From NCBI GenBank assembly GCA_024681775.1, contig JAILAF010000001.1:1-32033 (forward strand): DNA of 32,033 bases, read 5' to 3'. The stretch is from Lachnospiraceae bacterium (GTDB taxonomy: Bacteria; Bacillota; Clostridia; Lachnospirales; Lachnospiraceae). The notes below the pieces were generated by a model. It made no database searches. It was not told the DNA's origin and saw nothing but the letters and a program-made list of their open reading frames with translations. This document shows positions 16,967-24,752 of this stretch, one piece after another. The first letter of the stretch is position 1. Every line of letters starts with the position of its first letter. A program made the translations under genes and the position numbers.

Positions 16967-18274
16967 TTATGCGGTCTTCTCCGCAGCTTCCTCCAGAAGC
17001 TTCTCTACGGTCACCAGCTTGACGCACAGGACAAAGAGATCCGTAGCCTGCGCCATCTCCTCGGGGGAGGGGAAGGAAGGAGCGATGCGGATGTTGCTGT
17101 CCTGCGGATCCTTCTTGTAAGGGAAGGTAGCGCCGGCGCCGGTGAGGATCACCCCCGCCTCCTTGCATTTTGCAACGATGGCTTTCGCACAGCCCTCGCA
17201 GGCGTCAAAGGAAATAAAATAGCCGCCGTTGGGCTTCGTCCAGGAGCCGATCTCCAGGCCGCCCAGCTCTCTTTCCAGCACTTCTTCCACCGCCTCAAAC
17301 TTCGGCCGCAGGAGCTGCGCATGCTTTTTCATATGCTCCGCTACCCCTGCCGCATTCTTGAAATAGCGGACATGGCGGAGCTGGTTGATCTTGTCGTAAC
17401 CGATGGTCTGGATGGTCATGGACTTGCGGATCCACTCCAGATTCTTCGCAGAGGAGGCGACGGCAGCGATGCCGGAACCTGCCATGCTGATCTTGGAGGT
17501 GGAGCAGAATTCAAAGACCATATCGGGATGGCCCGCATTGTTGCACTCGGAGAGGATCTCCAGAAGGTGATCCTGTCTGTCCGTCTCATCGTAGAGATGG
17601 TGCACCGCATAGGCATTGTCCCAGTAAATGCGGAAGTCCTCCGCTGCGGGCTGCAGCGCCGCAAATCTGCGCACGGTCTCGTCACTGTAGGTGTAGCCCT
17701 GGGGATTGGAATACTTGGGGACGCACCAGATTCCCTTCACGGCAGGGTCTGTGGAGACGTATTTTTCCACCAGATCCATGTCGGGCCCCTCGGGGCTCAT
17801 GGGGATGGTGATCATCTCGATGCCGAAATACTCGGTGATGGCAAAATGGCGGTCGTAGCCGGGGGCAGGGCAGAGGAACTTTACCTTGTCCAGCTTGCAC
17901 CAGGGAGTGCTGCCACAGACGCCGTGGGTCATGGAACGGGAAATATTATCGAACATAATGGGCAGGGAAGCGTTTCCGCAGACGATGACATTGGCAGCGG
18001 ACACGCCGATGAGCTCTGCCATGAGGCGCTTTGCCTCGGGGATGCCGTCCACGATACCGTAGTTGCGGGTATCCACGCCATCCTCGGTCTTCATGTTGCT
18101 GTCGTGGCAAAGCACGTTCATCAGATCCTGGGAGATCTCCAGCTGTGCGGGGCTGGGCTTACCGCGGGACATATCCAGCTTCAGGCCCTTGCCTTTGGCG
18201 TCCTCATACTGCTTCACCAGATCCCCGTGCAGGGCCTCCAGCTCCTGTCTGCTCATCTCACGAAATTTTTTCAT
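16967..18274 (-). CDS. PLP-dependent aminotransferase, aspartate aminotransferase-like (PF12897 type)
   Basis: The 435-residue product belongs to the class I/II PLP aminotransferases. Its sequence (LDMSRGKPSPAQLEIS near residue 33, CPAPGYDRHF, SNPQGYT, WDNAY) fits the group once labelled MocR-type aminotransferase, whose characterised members act on aspartate. The PLP lysine is Lys261 in STSKISMAGSG; Asn190 and Asp219 contact the cofactor. No DNA-binding GntR domain is present. The start at 18274 follows GAGGAACAGGGAAA; the upstream extension to 18385 is not supported. Substrate is inferred from the family. Confidence 0.85.
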   Translation of the reverse strand: MKKFREMSRQELEALHGDLVKQYEDAKGKGLKLDMSRGKPSPAQLEISQDLMNVLCHDSNMKTEDGVDTRNYGIVDGIPEAKRLMAELIGVSAANVIVCGNASLPIMFDNISRSMTHGVCGSTPWCKLDKVKFLCPAPGYDRHFAITEYFGIEMITIPMSPEGPDMDLVEKYVSTDPAVKGIWCVPKYSNPQGYTYSDETVRRFAALQPAAEDFRIYWDNAYAVHHLYDETDRQDHLLEILSECNNAGHPDMVFEFCSTSKISMAGSGIAAVASSAKNLEWIRKSMTIQTIGYDKINQLRHVRYFKNAAGVAEHMKKHAQLLRPKFEAVEEVLERELGGLEIGSWTKPNGGYFISFDACEGCAKAIVAKCKEAGVILTGAGATFPYKKDPQDSNIRIAPSFPSPEEMAQATDLFVLCVKLVTVEKLLEEAAEKTA

Positions 18275-18396
18275 TTTCCCTGTTCCTCGTTCTTCTTCAT
18301 GGATTTGCTTCCGATCGATGCAAAAATCCGGAAAACCCACTGTTTTCGCACTTTTCGCGCTTGCTGGATAATTGCATACAATCATACATCTCGAAT

Positions 18397-18425
18397 ATAG
18401 TACACGATAAACGCGGGATAGACAA
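18397..18425 (-). promoter_or_regulatory. Probable promoter of the aminotransferase gene
   Basis: On the minus strand TTGTCT (18425-18420) is followed after 17 bases by TACTAT (18402-18397). Both boxes have four of six consensus positions. The leader would be roughly 115 bases. The rest of this divergent intergenic region shows no clear element besides a TACAAT (18492-18497) that may be the -10 box of rqcH. Confidence 0.45.
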
Positions 18426-18565
18426 GTAGGAAAACCCTACAAAAGAATAAGGAATTTTGCGTTTTTTCTGTGCAGAGGTACTTTGAGATGGTACAATAAC
18501 ACGGAACCTGCGGCGGCCGAAGGGCAAAACCGTGGTTCCAAGACTATCATTTACGGAGTATCCCT

Positions 18566-20320
18566 ATGGCATTTGACGGAATTACCGTGGCGGCCATGGC
18601 GAAGAGTCTCTCGGAGGAGCTGACGGGAGGGCGCATCAGCAAGATCGCCCAGCCCGAAGCCGACGAGCTGATCCTCACCATCAAGGCCGGCGGAGAAAAC
18701 AAAAGACTGCTGTTGTCGGCGGACCCTTCCCTGCCCCTGGTCTACCTGACGGAGGAGAATAAGCAGAGCCCCATGACGGCGCCGAATTTCTGCATGCTGC
18801 TGCGAAAGCATCTCTCAAGCGGCCGCATCGTCTCCATCACCCAGCCGGGGCTGGAACGGGCGCTGCGTTTCGAGATCGAGCACCTGGACGAGATGGGGGA
18901 CCTTTGCCGGAAGTACCTGATCCTGGAGCTCATGGGAAAGCACAGCAACCTGATCTTTACCGATGACCGGGATGTGATCATCGACAGCATCCACCGGGTC
19001 AGCGCCATGATGAGCTCTGTCCGTGAAGTCCTCCCCGGAAAGCCCTATTTTCTCCCCGGGATCCAGGAAAAAGCGGACATTCTGACGGAAAACCAAGAGG
19101 GCTTTCTCTCCTGCATCCGGAGCAAGGCAAAGCCCGTCTACAAAGCCCTCTACGAAAGCTATACGGGGCTCTCTCCCGTCATGGCCCAGGAGCTCTGCTA
19201 TGAAGCCGGGGTCGAGAGCGACCTGCCCGCCGGAAGTCTGGAGGAGGGGGCTCTGCAGGCCCTCGCGGATGCGGTGTTTGCCATGACGGCGCGGGTAAAG
19301 GCCGGGGATTTTGCCCCCGTGCTGATATATCAAAACGGTGCTCCCACGGAGTACGCTGCCCTGCCCCTGCGGATCTATGCGGACTTCCCGGACCGCTTTA
19401 CAGCGGAGCAGGTCCCTGACATCTCTCAGGTACTCTTCCGCTACTATCAGGAGAAAAACATCATCACCAGGATCCGGCAGCGTTCCGCGGACCTGCGGCA
19501 CATCGTGCAGACCGCTCTGGAGCGTACGGTGAAAAAATACGATCTGCAGCTAAAGCAGCTGAAGGACACGGAGAAGCGGGACGAATACCGGATCTACGGA
19601 GAGCTGCTGAACACCTACGGCTACAGTGCGGCCCCGGGGGCAAAGTCCCTCACCTGCCAGAACTATTACACCGGCGAGGACGTGACCATCCCCCTGGATC
19701 CGGATCTGTCCGCCACGGAAAATGCCAAGCGGTATTTTGACCGCTACGGGAAGCTGAAGCGGACCTACGAAGCCCTGAGCGAACTGACGGTGACCTCCGC
19801 TGAGCAGATCCAGCACTTAGAGTCCATCCTGGAAAGTCTGGACATCGCCCGGAGCGAGGAGGATCTGGCCCAGATCCGGCAGGAGCTCTTTGAGAGCGGC
19901 TACATCAAAAAAGCGCCGGAAAAGCGCAAGGGAAGGGTCCTTTCCAAGCCCTTCCACTATGTGAGCTCCGACGGCTACGATATCTATGTGGGCAAAAACA
20001 ACCTGCAAAACGATGAGCTGACCTTCAAGGTGGCCAAGGGCGGCGACTGGTGGTTCCACGCCAAGAAGATCCCCGGCTCCCATGTGATCCTGAAGGTGAA
20101 GGGGACGGAGGAAGTGCCGGACCGCGCCTTCGAGGAGGCAGCCCGGCTGGCTGCCTACTACTCCAAGGGCAGAGAGCAGGAAAAGGTGGAGATCGACTAT
20201 GTCCTCCGGAAGGAGGTTAAGAAGCCCGCAGGGGCCAAGCCGGGCTTCGTGGTGTACTACACCAATTATTCCATGGCCATTCCGGGGGATATCTCCGGGA
20301 TCCGGGAAGTGAAGGATTAA
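18566..20320 (+). CDS. rqcH: RqcH, ribosome quality control alanine-tailing factor (NFACT family)
   Basis: RqcH binds obstructed 50S subunits and recruits tRNA-Ala to add C-terminal alanine tails that mark stalled peptides for degradation. Older annotation calls it fibronectin-binding protein. The 584-residue product has the NFACT-N domain from MAFDGITVAAMAKSL, helix-hairpin-helix and coiled-coil parts in the middle (about 300-440), and the NFACT-R domain near 465-560 (HYVSSDGYDIYVGKNN, GGDWWFHAKKIPGSHV). The functional Asp-Arg pair near residue 97 reads Glu97-Arg98 here (PGLER). ACGGAG precedes the ATG. It stands alone on the plus strand with its own terminator. Confidence 0.95.
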   Translation: MAFDGITVAAMAKSLSEELTGGRISKIAQPEADELILTIKAGGENKRLLLSADPSLPLVYLTEENKQSPMTAPNFCMLLRKHLSSGRIVSITQPGLERALRFEIEHLDEMGDLCRKYLILELMGKHSNLIFTDDRDVIIDSIHRVSAMMSSVREVLPGKPYFLPGIQEKADILTENQEGFLSCIRSKAKPVYKALYESYTGLSPVMAQELCYEAGVESDLPAGSLEEGALQALADAVFAMTARVKAGDFAPVLIYQNGAPTEYAALPLRIYADFPDRFTAEQVPDISQVLFRYYQEKNIITRIRQRSADLRHIVQTALERTVKKYDLQLKQLKDTEKRDEYRIYGELLNTYGYSAAPGAKSLTCQNYYTGEDVTIPLDPDLSATENAKRYFDRYGKLKRTYEALSELTVTSAEQIQHLESILESLDIARSEEDLAQIRQELFESGYIKKAPEKRKGRVLSKPFHYVSSDGYDIYVGKNNLQNDELTFKVAKGGDWWFHAKKIPGSHVILKVKGTEEVPDRAFEEAARLAAYYSKGREQEKVEIDYVLRKEVKKPAGAKPGFVVYYTNYSMAIPGDISGIREVKD

Positions 20321-20339
20321 AGAAGAATGCAAAAAAGTA

Positions 20340-20380
20340 CCCCGAAGAATGGGCCGAAATGGCTGTTCTTCGGGGTTTTA
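20340..20380 (+). terminator. Rho-independent terminator of rqcH
   Basis: CCCCGAAGAA (20340-20349) and TTCTTCGGGG (20366-20375) form a perfect 10-bp stem closing a 16-nt loop that can itself pair (GGCC with GGCT), followed by TTTTA. It begins 19 bases after the rqcH stop codon. An A run before it may allow weaker function on the minus strand. Confidence 0.85.
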
Positions 20381-20396
20381 CATGGAAAGACTATTT

Positions 20397-20432
20397 CAAA
20401 GTCTACTGCAAAGTCTATTTCAAAGTCTACTT
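20397..20432. repeat. 12-bp tandem repeat
   Basis: Three adjoining 12-bp units (CAAAGTCTACTG, CAAAGTCTATTT, CAAAGTCTACTT) are preceded by a degenerate fourth copy at about 20386-20396. They lie in the 400-bp gap between rqcH and the flippase gene. The frame on the plus strand reads through them from 20327 but includes the terminator, so no gene is called. Confidence 0.75.
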
Positions 20433-20493
20433 TGCTATGGTTTGACTGTCCCGGGCTCCGTGTATCTGTAATCCCCTCATATCAGACCAAATC

Positions 20494-20680
20494 GGGGATC
20501 ACAGATCACGGAGCCCTTTGGATGCCACCTCTTGCAGGAGATCTCCATTCGTTTGCAAACAGGATGCCGCGCTTCAAAAACTGTAGGGGCCGATTTAGCA
20601 AATGAGGCAACTGCGGTTTTTGAAGTGTGGGATCCGTAAGCGGAGCAGGGATCACAGATCACGGATCCTTTTGGATCCAT
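20494..20680. repeat. Direct repeat pair with internal inverted repeats
   Basis: An 18-bp sequence GGGATCACAGATCACGGA occurs at 20495-20512 and 20648-20665, a shift of 153 bases. Each copy is followed by a similar stretch ending in TTTGGAT. Between them CTTCAAAAAC (20571-20580) and GTTTTTGAAG form an inverted pair. Before the first copy, ATCTGTAATCCCC (20464-20476) is an imperfect inverted copy of GGGGATCACAGAT. Together with 20397-20432 this fills the gap between rqcH and the flippase; no gene is seen there. Confidence 0.7.
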
Positions 20681-20722
20681 GGTGTTACAAAAGGTGTTCA
20701 CTGTAAAGGCAAGCGCATCCAC

Positions 20723-22468
20723 TCACTCCGAAGGCTCCTGCACTTTCAGCAAACGCAGCTTCTTCGCGACTTTCACGATGAAGGCGCCCTTGGGCAGGGC
20801 CAGGAGTTCATGCTCTCCCACCGCCTGTAAGAGCAGCAGGAAGATAAAGTACAAAACCGCCGCCAGAGCGATGGCGGGGATCACGCTGATCCGGGGAGAC
20901 TTCGTCACTTCCAGGAGCACGCGGTAGAAGCCGTAGGCTCCCATCCCCATCATGAGGGATGCCACGAAGGGCAGGAAAAAGGTCCTGCGCACCTCCTGGG
21001 AATAGCGGACCGCTTTGTGGACGGAACGCTGGTTCAGGTAAGCAATGAGACCGGAGTACACCGTATTTGCCACGGCGATGCTGTACACATCCAGGGGCGT
21101 AAAGGCCAGAAGCAGGAAAGCAAGGATCGTCTGCGCGATGAGAGCGATGCCCGCGTTCCACATGGGGGTATTGACCTTCCCCAGGCCCTGCAAAATAGAG
21201 CTGTTCAGGGTGGAAACGGAGTAAAAGATCACGGACAGTGCCAGCGCCATCAAGGAATGCTGGGGCACTGCCAGGTTCCCGGCAGAGCTGGGGAAGAGCA
21301 GCAGCGTGATGGGGCCGGAGAACACAAAGAGGCCCACGGCACAGGGAATGGCGATGAGCATGGTAACCTTCATGGCCAGGCGGATCTTACTCCTGCACTC
21401 TCTCCGTTCTCCTGCCGCAGCCAGCTGGGCGATGGAGGGGATCATAGCAGATGCCATGGCGGAAGCAAAGCGGATGGGGATGTTGGAAATGATCTGGGCC
21501 TTGGAGGAAAATGCGCCCCAACGCTCCATGAGACTGATGTGGTCCGTGGGGAGGAGCCGTATTTTCCCCAGAAAGCCCTCCATATATCCCGCCTTTTCAA
21601 AGTGCTCCAGAAGGGTGGGGAACAGGTCGGTGTAGAGCTTGGTATTGATGGATGCGGACAGATTGTAGATGGCGGTGCTCAGAATAAAGGGGGTCACCGT
21701 CAGGGTGATGGTGCGGAAGATCAGTCCGTAGCCTTCCATCCGCTCATGGGTGTCGGCTGCCACCCGGTCCAGGATCTCCTGCCTGCTCACATAGTAAGCG
21801 ATAAGCATGAAGATCAGCGCTACCAGCACGCCGGCGCCGGTACCAAGGGCGCTGCCCATGGCGCCGTACACGGCTCTGGTGATCTGGCCGCCTTCATCTG
21901 CCGGCACCTCCATGGTACCCATGAAATGCTTGATGAGGAGAATGGCCGCACCTACGGAAACGAAAGCATTTGCCACCTGCTCGATGATCTGGGAGACAGA
22001 GGTCTGCATCATGGAGCGGTGTGCCTGGAAATAGCCCCGGAGGACGCCCAAAATGCCGTAGAAAAAGATGGTGGGAGCAAAGACCCGCAGCACGGGAACG
22101 GCGGTATCCTTCACAAAAATCCCTGCTCCGAAGAAGAGCAGGAGGCTGGCCAGAAGGCCCACCACCAGGACATAGTAGAGGGAACCCATAAACATCTTAT
22201 GGGCGTTCCGGTACTCCTTCACCGCAAGACGCTGGGCGATGACCTTGGAAATGGCCGAGGGGATGCTGTAGGACGAGATCAGCAGGATGATGGTGTAGAA
22301 GGTGTAGGCTGACTGGTAATACCCCAGACCCAGGTCCCCGATGACACCGGACAAAGGCCCCCTGTAGAGGAGTCCGATGACGCTGCTGATGATCCCGGCT
22401 GCTGCCAGGATCCCCGCCTGAAATATGAAATTTCTGTTTTTGCCTTCCGTCAGGCCTCTGCGCGGCAT
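20723..22468 (-). CDS. MOP-superfamily flippase, MurJ (YtgP) / SpoVB type
   Basis: The 581-residue product is very hydrophobic with about 14 membrane segments. It belongs to the polysaccharide transporter branch of the MOP superfamily. In Bacillus subtilis, YtgP in this branch is a MurJ-type lipid II flippase, and SpoVB is its sporulation relative. The N-terminal sequence FIFQAGILAAAGIISSVIGLLYRGPL and the YYQSAYTFYTIILLISSYSIPSAISK region fit this group. Which of the two roles applies cannot be told from sequence. CACGGAGCATAGAGC precedes the ATG. The gene is single, with repeat-rich intergenic DNA on both sides. Confidence 0.88.
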   Translation of the reverse strand: MPRRGLTEGKNRNFIFQAGILAAAGIISSVIGLLYRGPLSGVIGDLGLGYYQSAYTFYTIILLISSYSIPSAISKVIAQRLAVKEYRNAHKMFMGSLYYVLVVGLLASLLLFFGAGIFVKDTAVPVLRVFAPTIFFYGILGVLRGYFQAHRSMMQTSVSQIIEQVANAFVSVGAAILLIKHFMGTMEVPADEGGQITRAVYGAMGSALGTGAGVLVALIFMLIAYYVSRQEILDRVAADTHERMEGYGLIFRTITLTVTPFILSTAIYNLSASINTKLYTDLFPTLLEHFEKAGYMEGFLGKIRLLPTDHISLMERWGAFSSKAQIISNIPIRFASAMASAMIPSIAQLAAAGERRECRSKIRLAMKVTMLIAIPCAVGLFVFSGPITLLLFPSSAGNLAVPQHSLMALALSVIFYSVSTLNSSILQGLGKVNTPMWNAGIALIAQTILAFLLLAFTPLDVYSIAVANTVYSGLIAYLNQRSVHKAVRYSQEVRRTFFLPFVASLMMGMGAYGFYRVLLEVTKSPRISVIPAIALAAVLYFIFLLLLQAVGEHELLALPKGAFIVKVAKKLRLLKVQEPSE

Positions 22469-22633
22469 GCTCTATGCTCCGTGTCCTTTGATTTTTCCGA
22501 TCTGCGGTGGTAGCACCGCATCTTTCATCATCTCACGCAAAGGGCGATTTTGTAAAGAGGAAAGGGACAGGGGCTTGCTTCTTGCGCAGGCCCGGGGCTG
22601 GCTCGCGGCAGGCCGGGAGGTTGCGCGGGGCGG

Positions 22634-22860
22634 GACGAAAGGCATCAATTTGTGTGGATTTGGGGAGTTTTGATGCCGGAGGGGTTCGCTGGGCGACCAA
22701 AAGGCTCCTCGGGCCGAGACGAAAGGCATCAATTTGTGTGGATTTGGGGATTTTTGATGCCGGAGGGAGCCGCCGGGCGACCAAAAGGCTCCTCGGGGCG
22801 GGACGAAAGGCATCAAATTTTGGGGATTTGGGGTGTTTTGATGCCTTTGGGGATTTGTGT
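22634..22860. repeat. 84-bp tandem repeat, two full units and a diverged third
   Basis: Units start with GACGAAAGGCATCAA at 22634, 22718 and 22802, an exact 84-bp period. Units 1 and 2 are nearly identical; unit 3 keeps the first half only. Each contains GGCATCAA and TTGATGCC as inverted arms around a G-rich loop (22641-22677 in unit 1). Unit 2 also has GAGCC/GGCTC arms. Because 84 is a multiple of three, open frames run through on both strands, but none has codon use or a start that convinces. The 590-bp gap 22469-23058 upstream of the flippase is filled by this and the next repeat. Confidence 0.85.
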
Positions 22861-22882
22861 GGTGCCTTTGGGGGCCACAGGC

Positions 22883-23026
22883 TCTCTTATTGACTCGCTT
22901 CGCTCCTCAATAAGCATCTCTCTTATTGACTCGCTTCGCTCCTCAATAAGCATCTCTCTTATTGACTCGCTCCGCTCCTCAATAAGCATCTCTCTTATTG
23001 ACTCGCTCCGCTCCTCAATAAGCATC
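22883..23026. repeat. 36-bp tandem hairpin repeat, four units without spacers
   Basis: Four contiguous 36-bp units begin at 22883, 22919, 22955 and 22991. Each contains CTTATTGA and TCAATAAG as inverted arms around a 13-nt loop. Units 1 and 2 read CGCTTCGCT in the loop and units 3 and 4 CGCTCCGCT, so a two-unit block may have been duplicated or partly converted. A minus-strand frame reads repeats of MLIEERSESIRE, probably by chance because 36 is a multiple of three. Confidence 0.9.
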
Positions 23027-23057
23027 GCATGAAGAAGCCCGAGGGGCTTCTTCATGC
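23027..23057 (-). terminator. Strong perfect hairpin behind the aldo/keto reductase gene
   Basis: GCATGAAGAAGCCC (23027-23040) and GGGCTTCTTCATGC (23044-23057) form a perfect 14-bp stem with a 3-nt loop, one base beyond the reductase stop codon. No T run follows on the minus strand, so it may be an mRNA 3'-end protector or a terminator that acts with the four hairpins next to it. Confidence 0.6.
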
Positions 23058-23058
23058 T

Positions 23059-24096
23059 CTATTGTACTTTGCGATTTCCCGCCAGGACCTCCCGGTAGTC
23101 CTCATAGTTTTTCTTAAGGAGGCCGGGAATGTCCAGGCCGTAGGGGCACTTGGGCAGGCAGGCGCCGCACTCAATGCACTCCTTCGTCCGCTCCATCTCC
23201 TGCTGCCAATGCTCGCTCAGCCAGCCCTGGCTGGGGGCACGGCGCAGCATCAGGGACATGCGGTTGCACTGGTTGATCTGGATCCCCATGGTACAGGGCA
23301 TGCAATACCCGCAACCGCGGCAGAATTCTCCCTTCAGCTCCTCCTGCTCGGAAGCGATGAAGGCACTGATCTCCCCGTCCATCACCGGGGTCTCTGTCAT
23401 GTAGGAGAGCCACTCCTCCAGCTCCGTCTCCTTCTGGATCCCCCAGATGGGCACGATGCCGTCATACTGCGTGATGAAGGCCATAGCCGCTTTGGAATTG
23501 GTGATGAGTCCACCGGCGAGTCCCTTCATGGCGATAACGCCCACATTTTTCTCATTGCACAAACGGATGAGCTCCAGCTCCTTCTCGTCTGCCAGATAAC
23601 TGATCGGGTACTGGAGAGTGTCATAAAGGCCGGACTCCGCGATCTCCCTGGCCACTCCCAGCTTGTGGGCGGTGCCGCCGATGAAACGGATCTTCCCCTG
23701 CTCCCTTGCCTGCAGCATGCACTCGTACATGCCGTTCTCCTGGCCGGGCTTCCAGCACTCTCCCATCATGTGGAACTGGTAGATGTCGATATAGTCGGTC
23801 TTCAGGTTCCGCAGAGAGGTCTCCAGATCCTTCCAAAAGTCCTCGGGCGTCTTGGCCGCCGTCTTAGTGGCGATCGTGATATCCTCACGCTTTAAGTACC
23901 CGTCGCCAAAGGCCAGTCCCAGTTTCTCCTCGCTGTCGCTGTAGGCTCTGGCGGTGTCGAAAAAGCGCATGCCGCCCTCATATGCCTTCCGCAGGATGCC
24001 TGCCGCCTCCTGCGCGGGGATGCGCTGGATGGGCAGTGCGCCGAAGCCGTTTTGTGGGACCGTGATCCCGGTTCTTCCCAATGTAATGTTTTTCAT
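23059..24096 (-). CDS. Aldo/keto reductase with C-terminal 4Fe-4S domain
   Basis: The 345-residue product has the aldo/keto reductase barrel (residues about 1-260) with FDTARAYSDSEEKLG (catalytic Asp and Tyr), the lysine in IATKTA and the histidine in YQFHMMGE. The C-terminal part has the cysteine clusters CRGCGYCMPC and CIECGACLPKCPYG, which can bind 4Fe-4S clusters. This group is common in anaerobic Firmicutes and its substrates are mostly unknown. The start at 24096 is fixed by ACGGAGGATTTTGC. It follows the GNAT gene by 20 bases. Confidence 0.92.
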   Translation of the reverse strand: MKNITLGRTGITVPQNGFGALPIQRIPAQEAAGILRKAYEGGMRFFDTARAYSDSEEKLGLAFGDGYLKREDITIATKTAAKTPEDFWKDLETSLRNLKTDYIDIYQFHMMGECWKPGQENGMYECMLQAREQGKIRFIGGTAHKLGVAREIAESGLYDTLQYPISYLADEKELELIRLCNEKNVGVIAMKGLAGGLITNSKAAMAFITQYDGIVPIWGIQKETELEEWLSYMTETPVMDGEISAFIASEQEELKGEFCRGCGYCMPCTMGIQINQCNRMSLMLRRAPSQGWLSEHWQQEMERTKECIECGACLPKCPYGLDIPGLLKKNYEDYREVLAGNRKVQ

Positions 24097-24116
24097 GCAA
24101 AATCCTCCGTTTTCCC

Positions 24117-24593
24117 CTAAAGTTCCTTGAGATAAAAACGGTCCATAGCGGAATGGACCACGGCAGCGGGCTTTTCGATCTCCCGGTAGCCGCATTTTTC
24201 GTAGAGGTGGATGGCGGCTTCCAGACAGGAGGTCGTCTCCAGATACATACGTTTGTAGCCCAGGGCCCGGGCGCTGTCCTCGATGCGCGCCATCAGTTCA
24301 TAGCCGTGCCCGCCGCCCTTTGCAGCATCTGTCAGGTAGAGCTTCTGCAGCTCGGCGCAGTCCTCGAAAAAGGAGAGCTCCGCCAGTCCCACACCTCCTG
24401 CCACGGCGCCCTCCTCCTCCGCAATAAGGTAATAGCGCTTGGCGGGATCTGCCAGGTAGTACGTGCTTAAATGATCCAGGTGCGGGTCAAAATAGGCGGT
24501 GCCGGGGATGTCCAGATGATGGGCTTTTAAATTGGTCCGGATGATGGATGCGATCGATGCGTCATCCGCAGGAGTGATCTCTCGGTAGTTCAT
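24117..24593 (-). CDS. GNAT-family N-acetyltransferase
   Basis: The 158-residue product has the GNAT fold. Motif A (ELQKLYLTDAAKGGGHGYELM, about residues 80-100) has the acetyl-CoA pyrophosphate loop, written GGGHG where Q/RxxGxG/A is usual. The end motif AIHLYEKCGYRE is the classical GNAT closing strand. Substrate unknown. The ATG at 24593 has a modest site (GAGGATCGG). It is the first gene of a pair with the aldo/keto reductase. Confidence 0.85.
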   Translation of the reverse strand: MNYREITPADDASIASIIRTNLKAHHLDIPGTAYFDPHLDHLSTYYLADPAKRYYLIAEEEGAVAGGVGLAELSFFEDCAELQKLYLTDAAKGGGHGYELMARIEDSARALGYKRMYLETTSCLEAAIHLYEKCGYREIEKPAAVVHSAMDRFYLKEL

Positions 24594-24752
24594 TTTTCCG
24601 ATCCTCTCATTAGAATGATTGTCTTGCCGGCGCGCCGTCAGCGCCTGCTTCGGAGCCCGTGCGATTTTCTTATGAATCTGTCCCCTGAAAATGGTATGAT
24701 AGAGGTCGTGGACCGGCCTGCCGGACCAAAATCCCGGGGAAGGAATGAACCT

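Noticed and set aside
20327-20605. 92-residue plus-strand frame behind rqcH
   Set aside because: It begins before and runs through a strong terminator and the 12-bp repeats. No ribosome binding site and no recognisable domain.
22472-22816. Frames through the 84-bp repeat on both strands
   Set aside because: Open frames occur in several phases at once, as expected for a repeat whose period is divisible by three. No start signal or family match.
22883-23026. 36-bp direct repeats as a CRISPR array
   Set aside because: The units are contiguous with no spacers, each unit is a hairpin by itself, and no cas gene is present.
22813-23055. Minus-strand frame with repeated MLIEERSESIRE peptide
   Set aside because: The frame is open only because the 36-bp unit is a multiple of three. 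It starts inside the hairpin behind the reductase gene and has no ribosome binding site.
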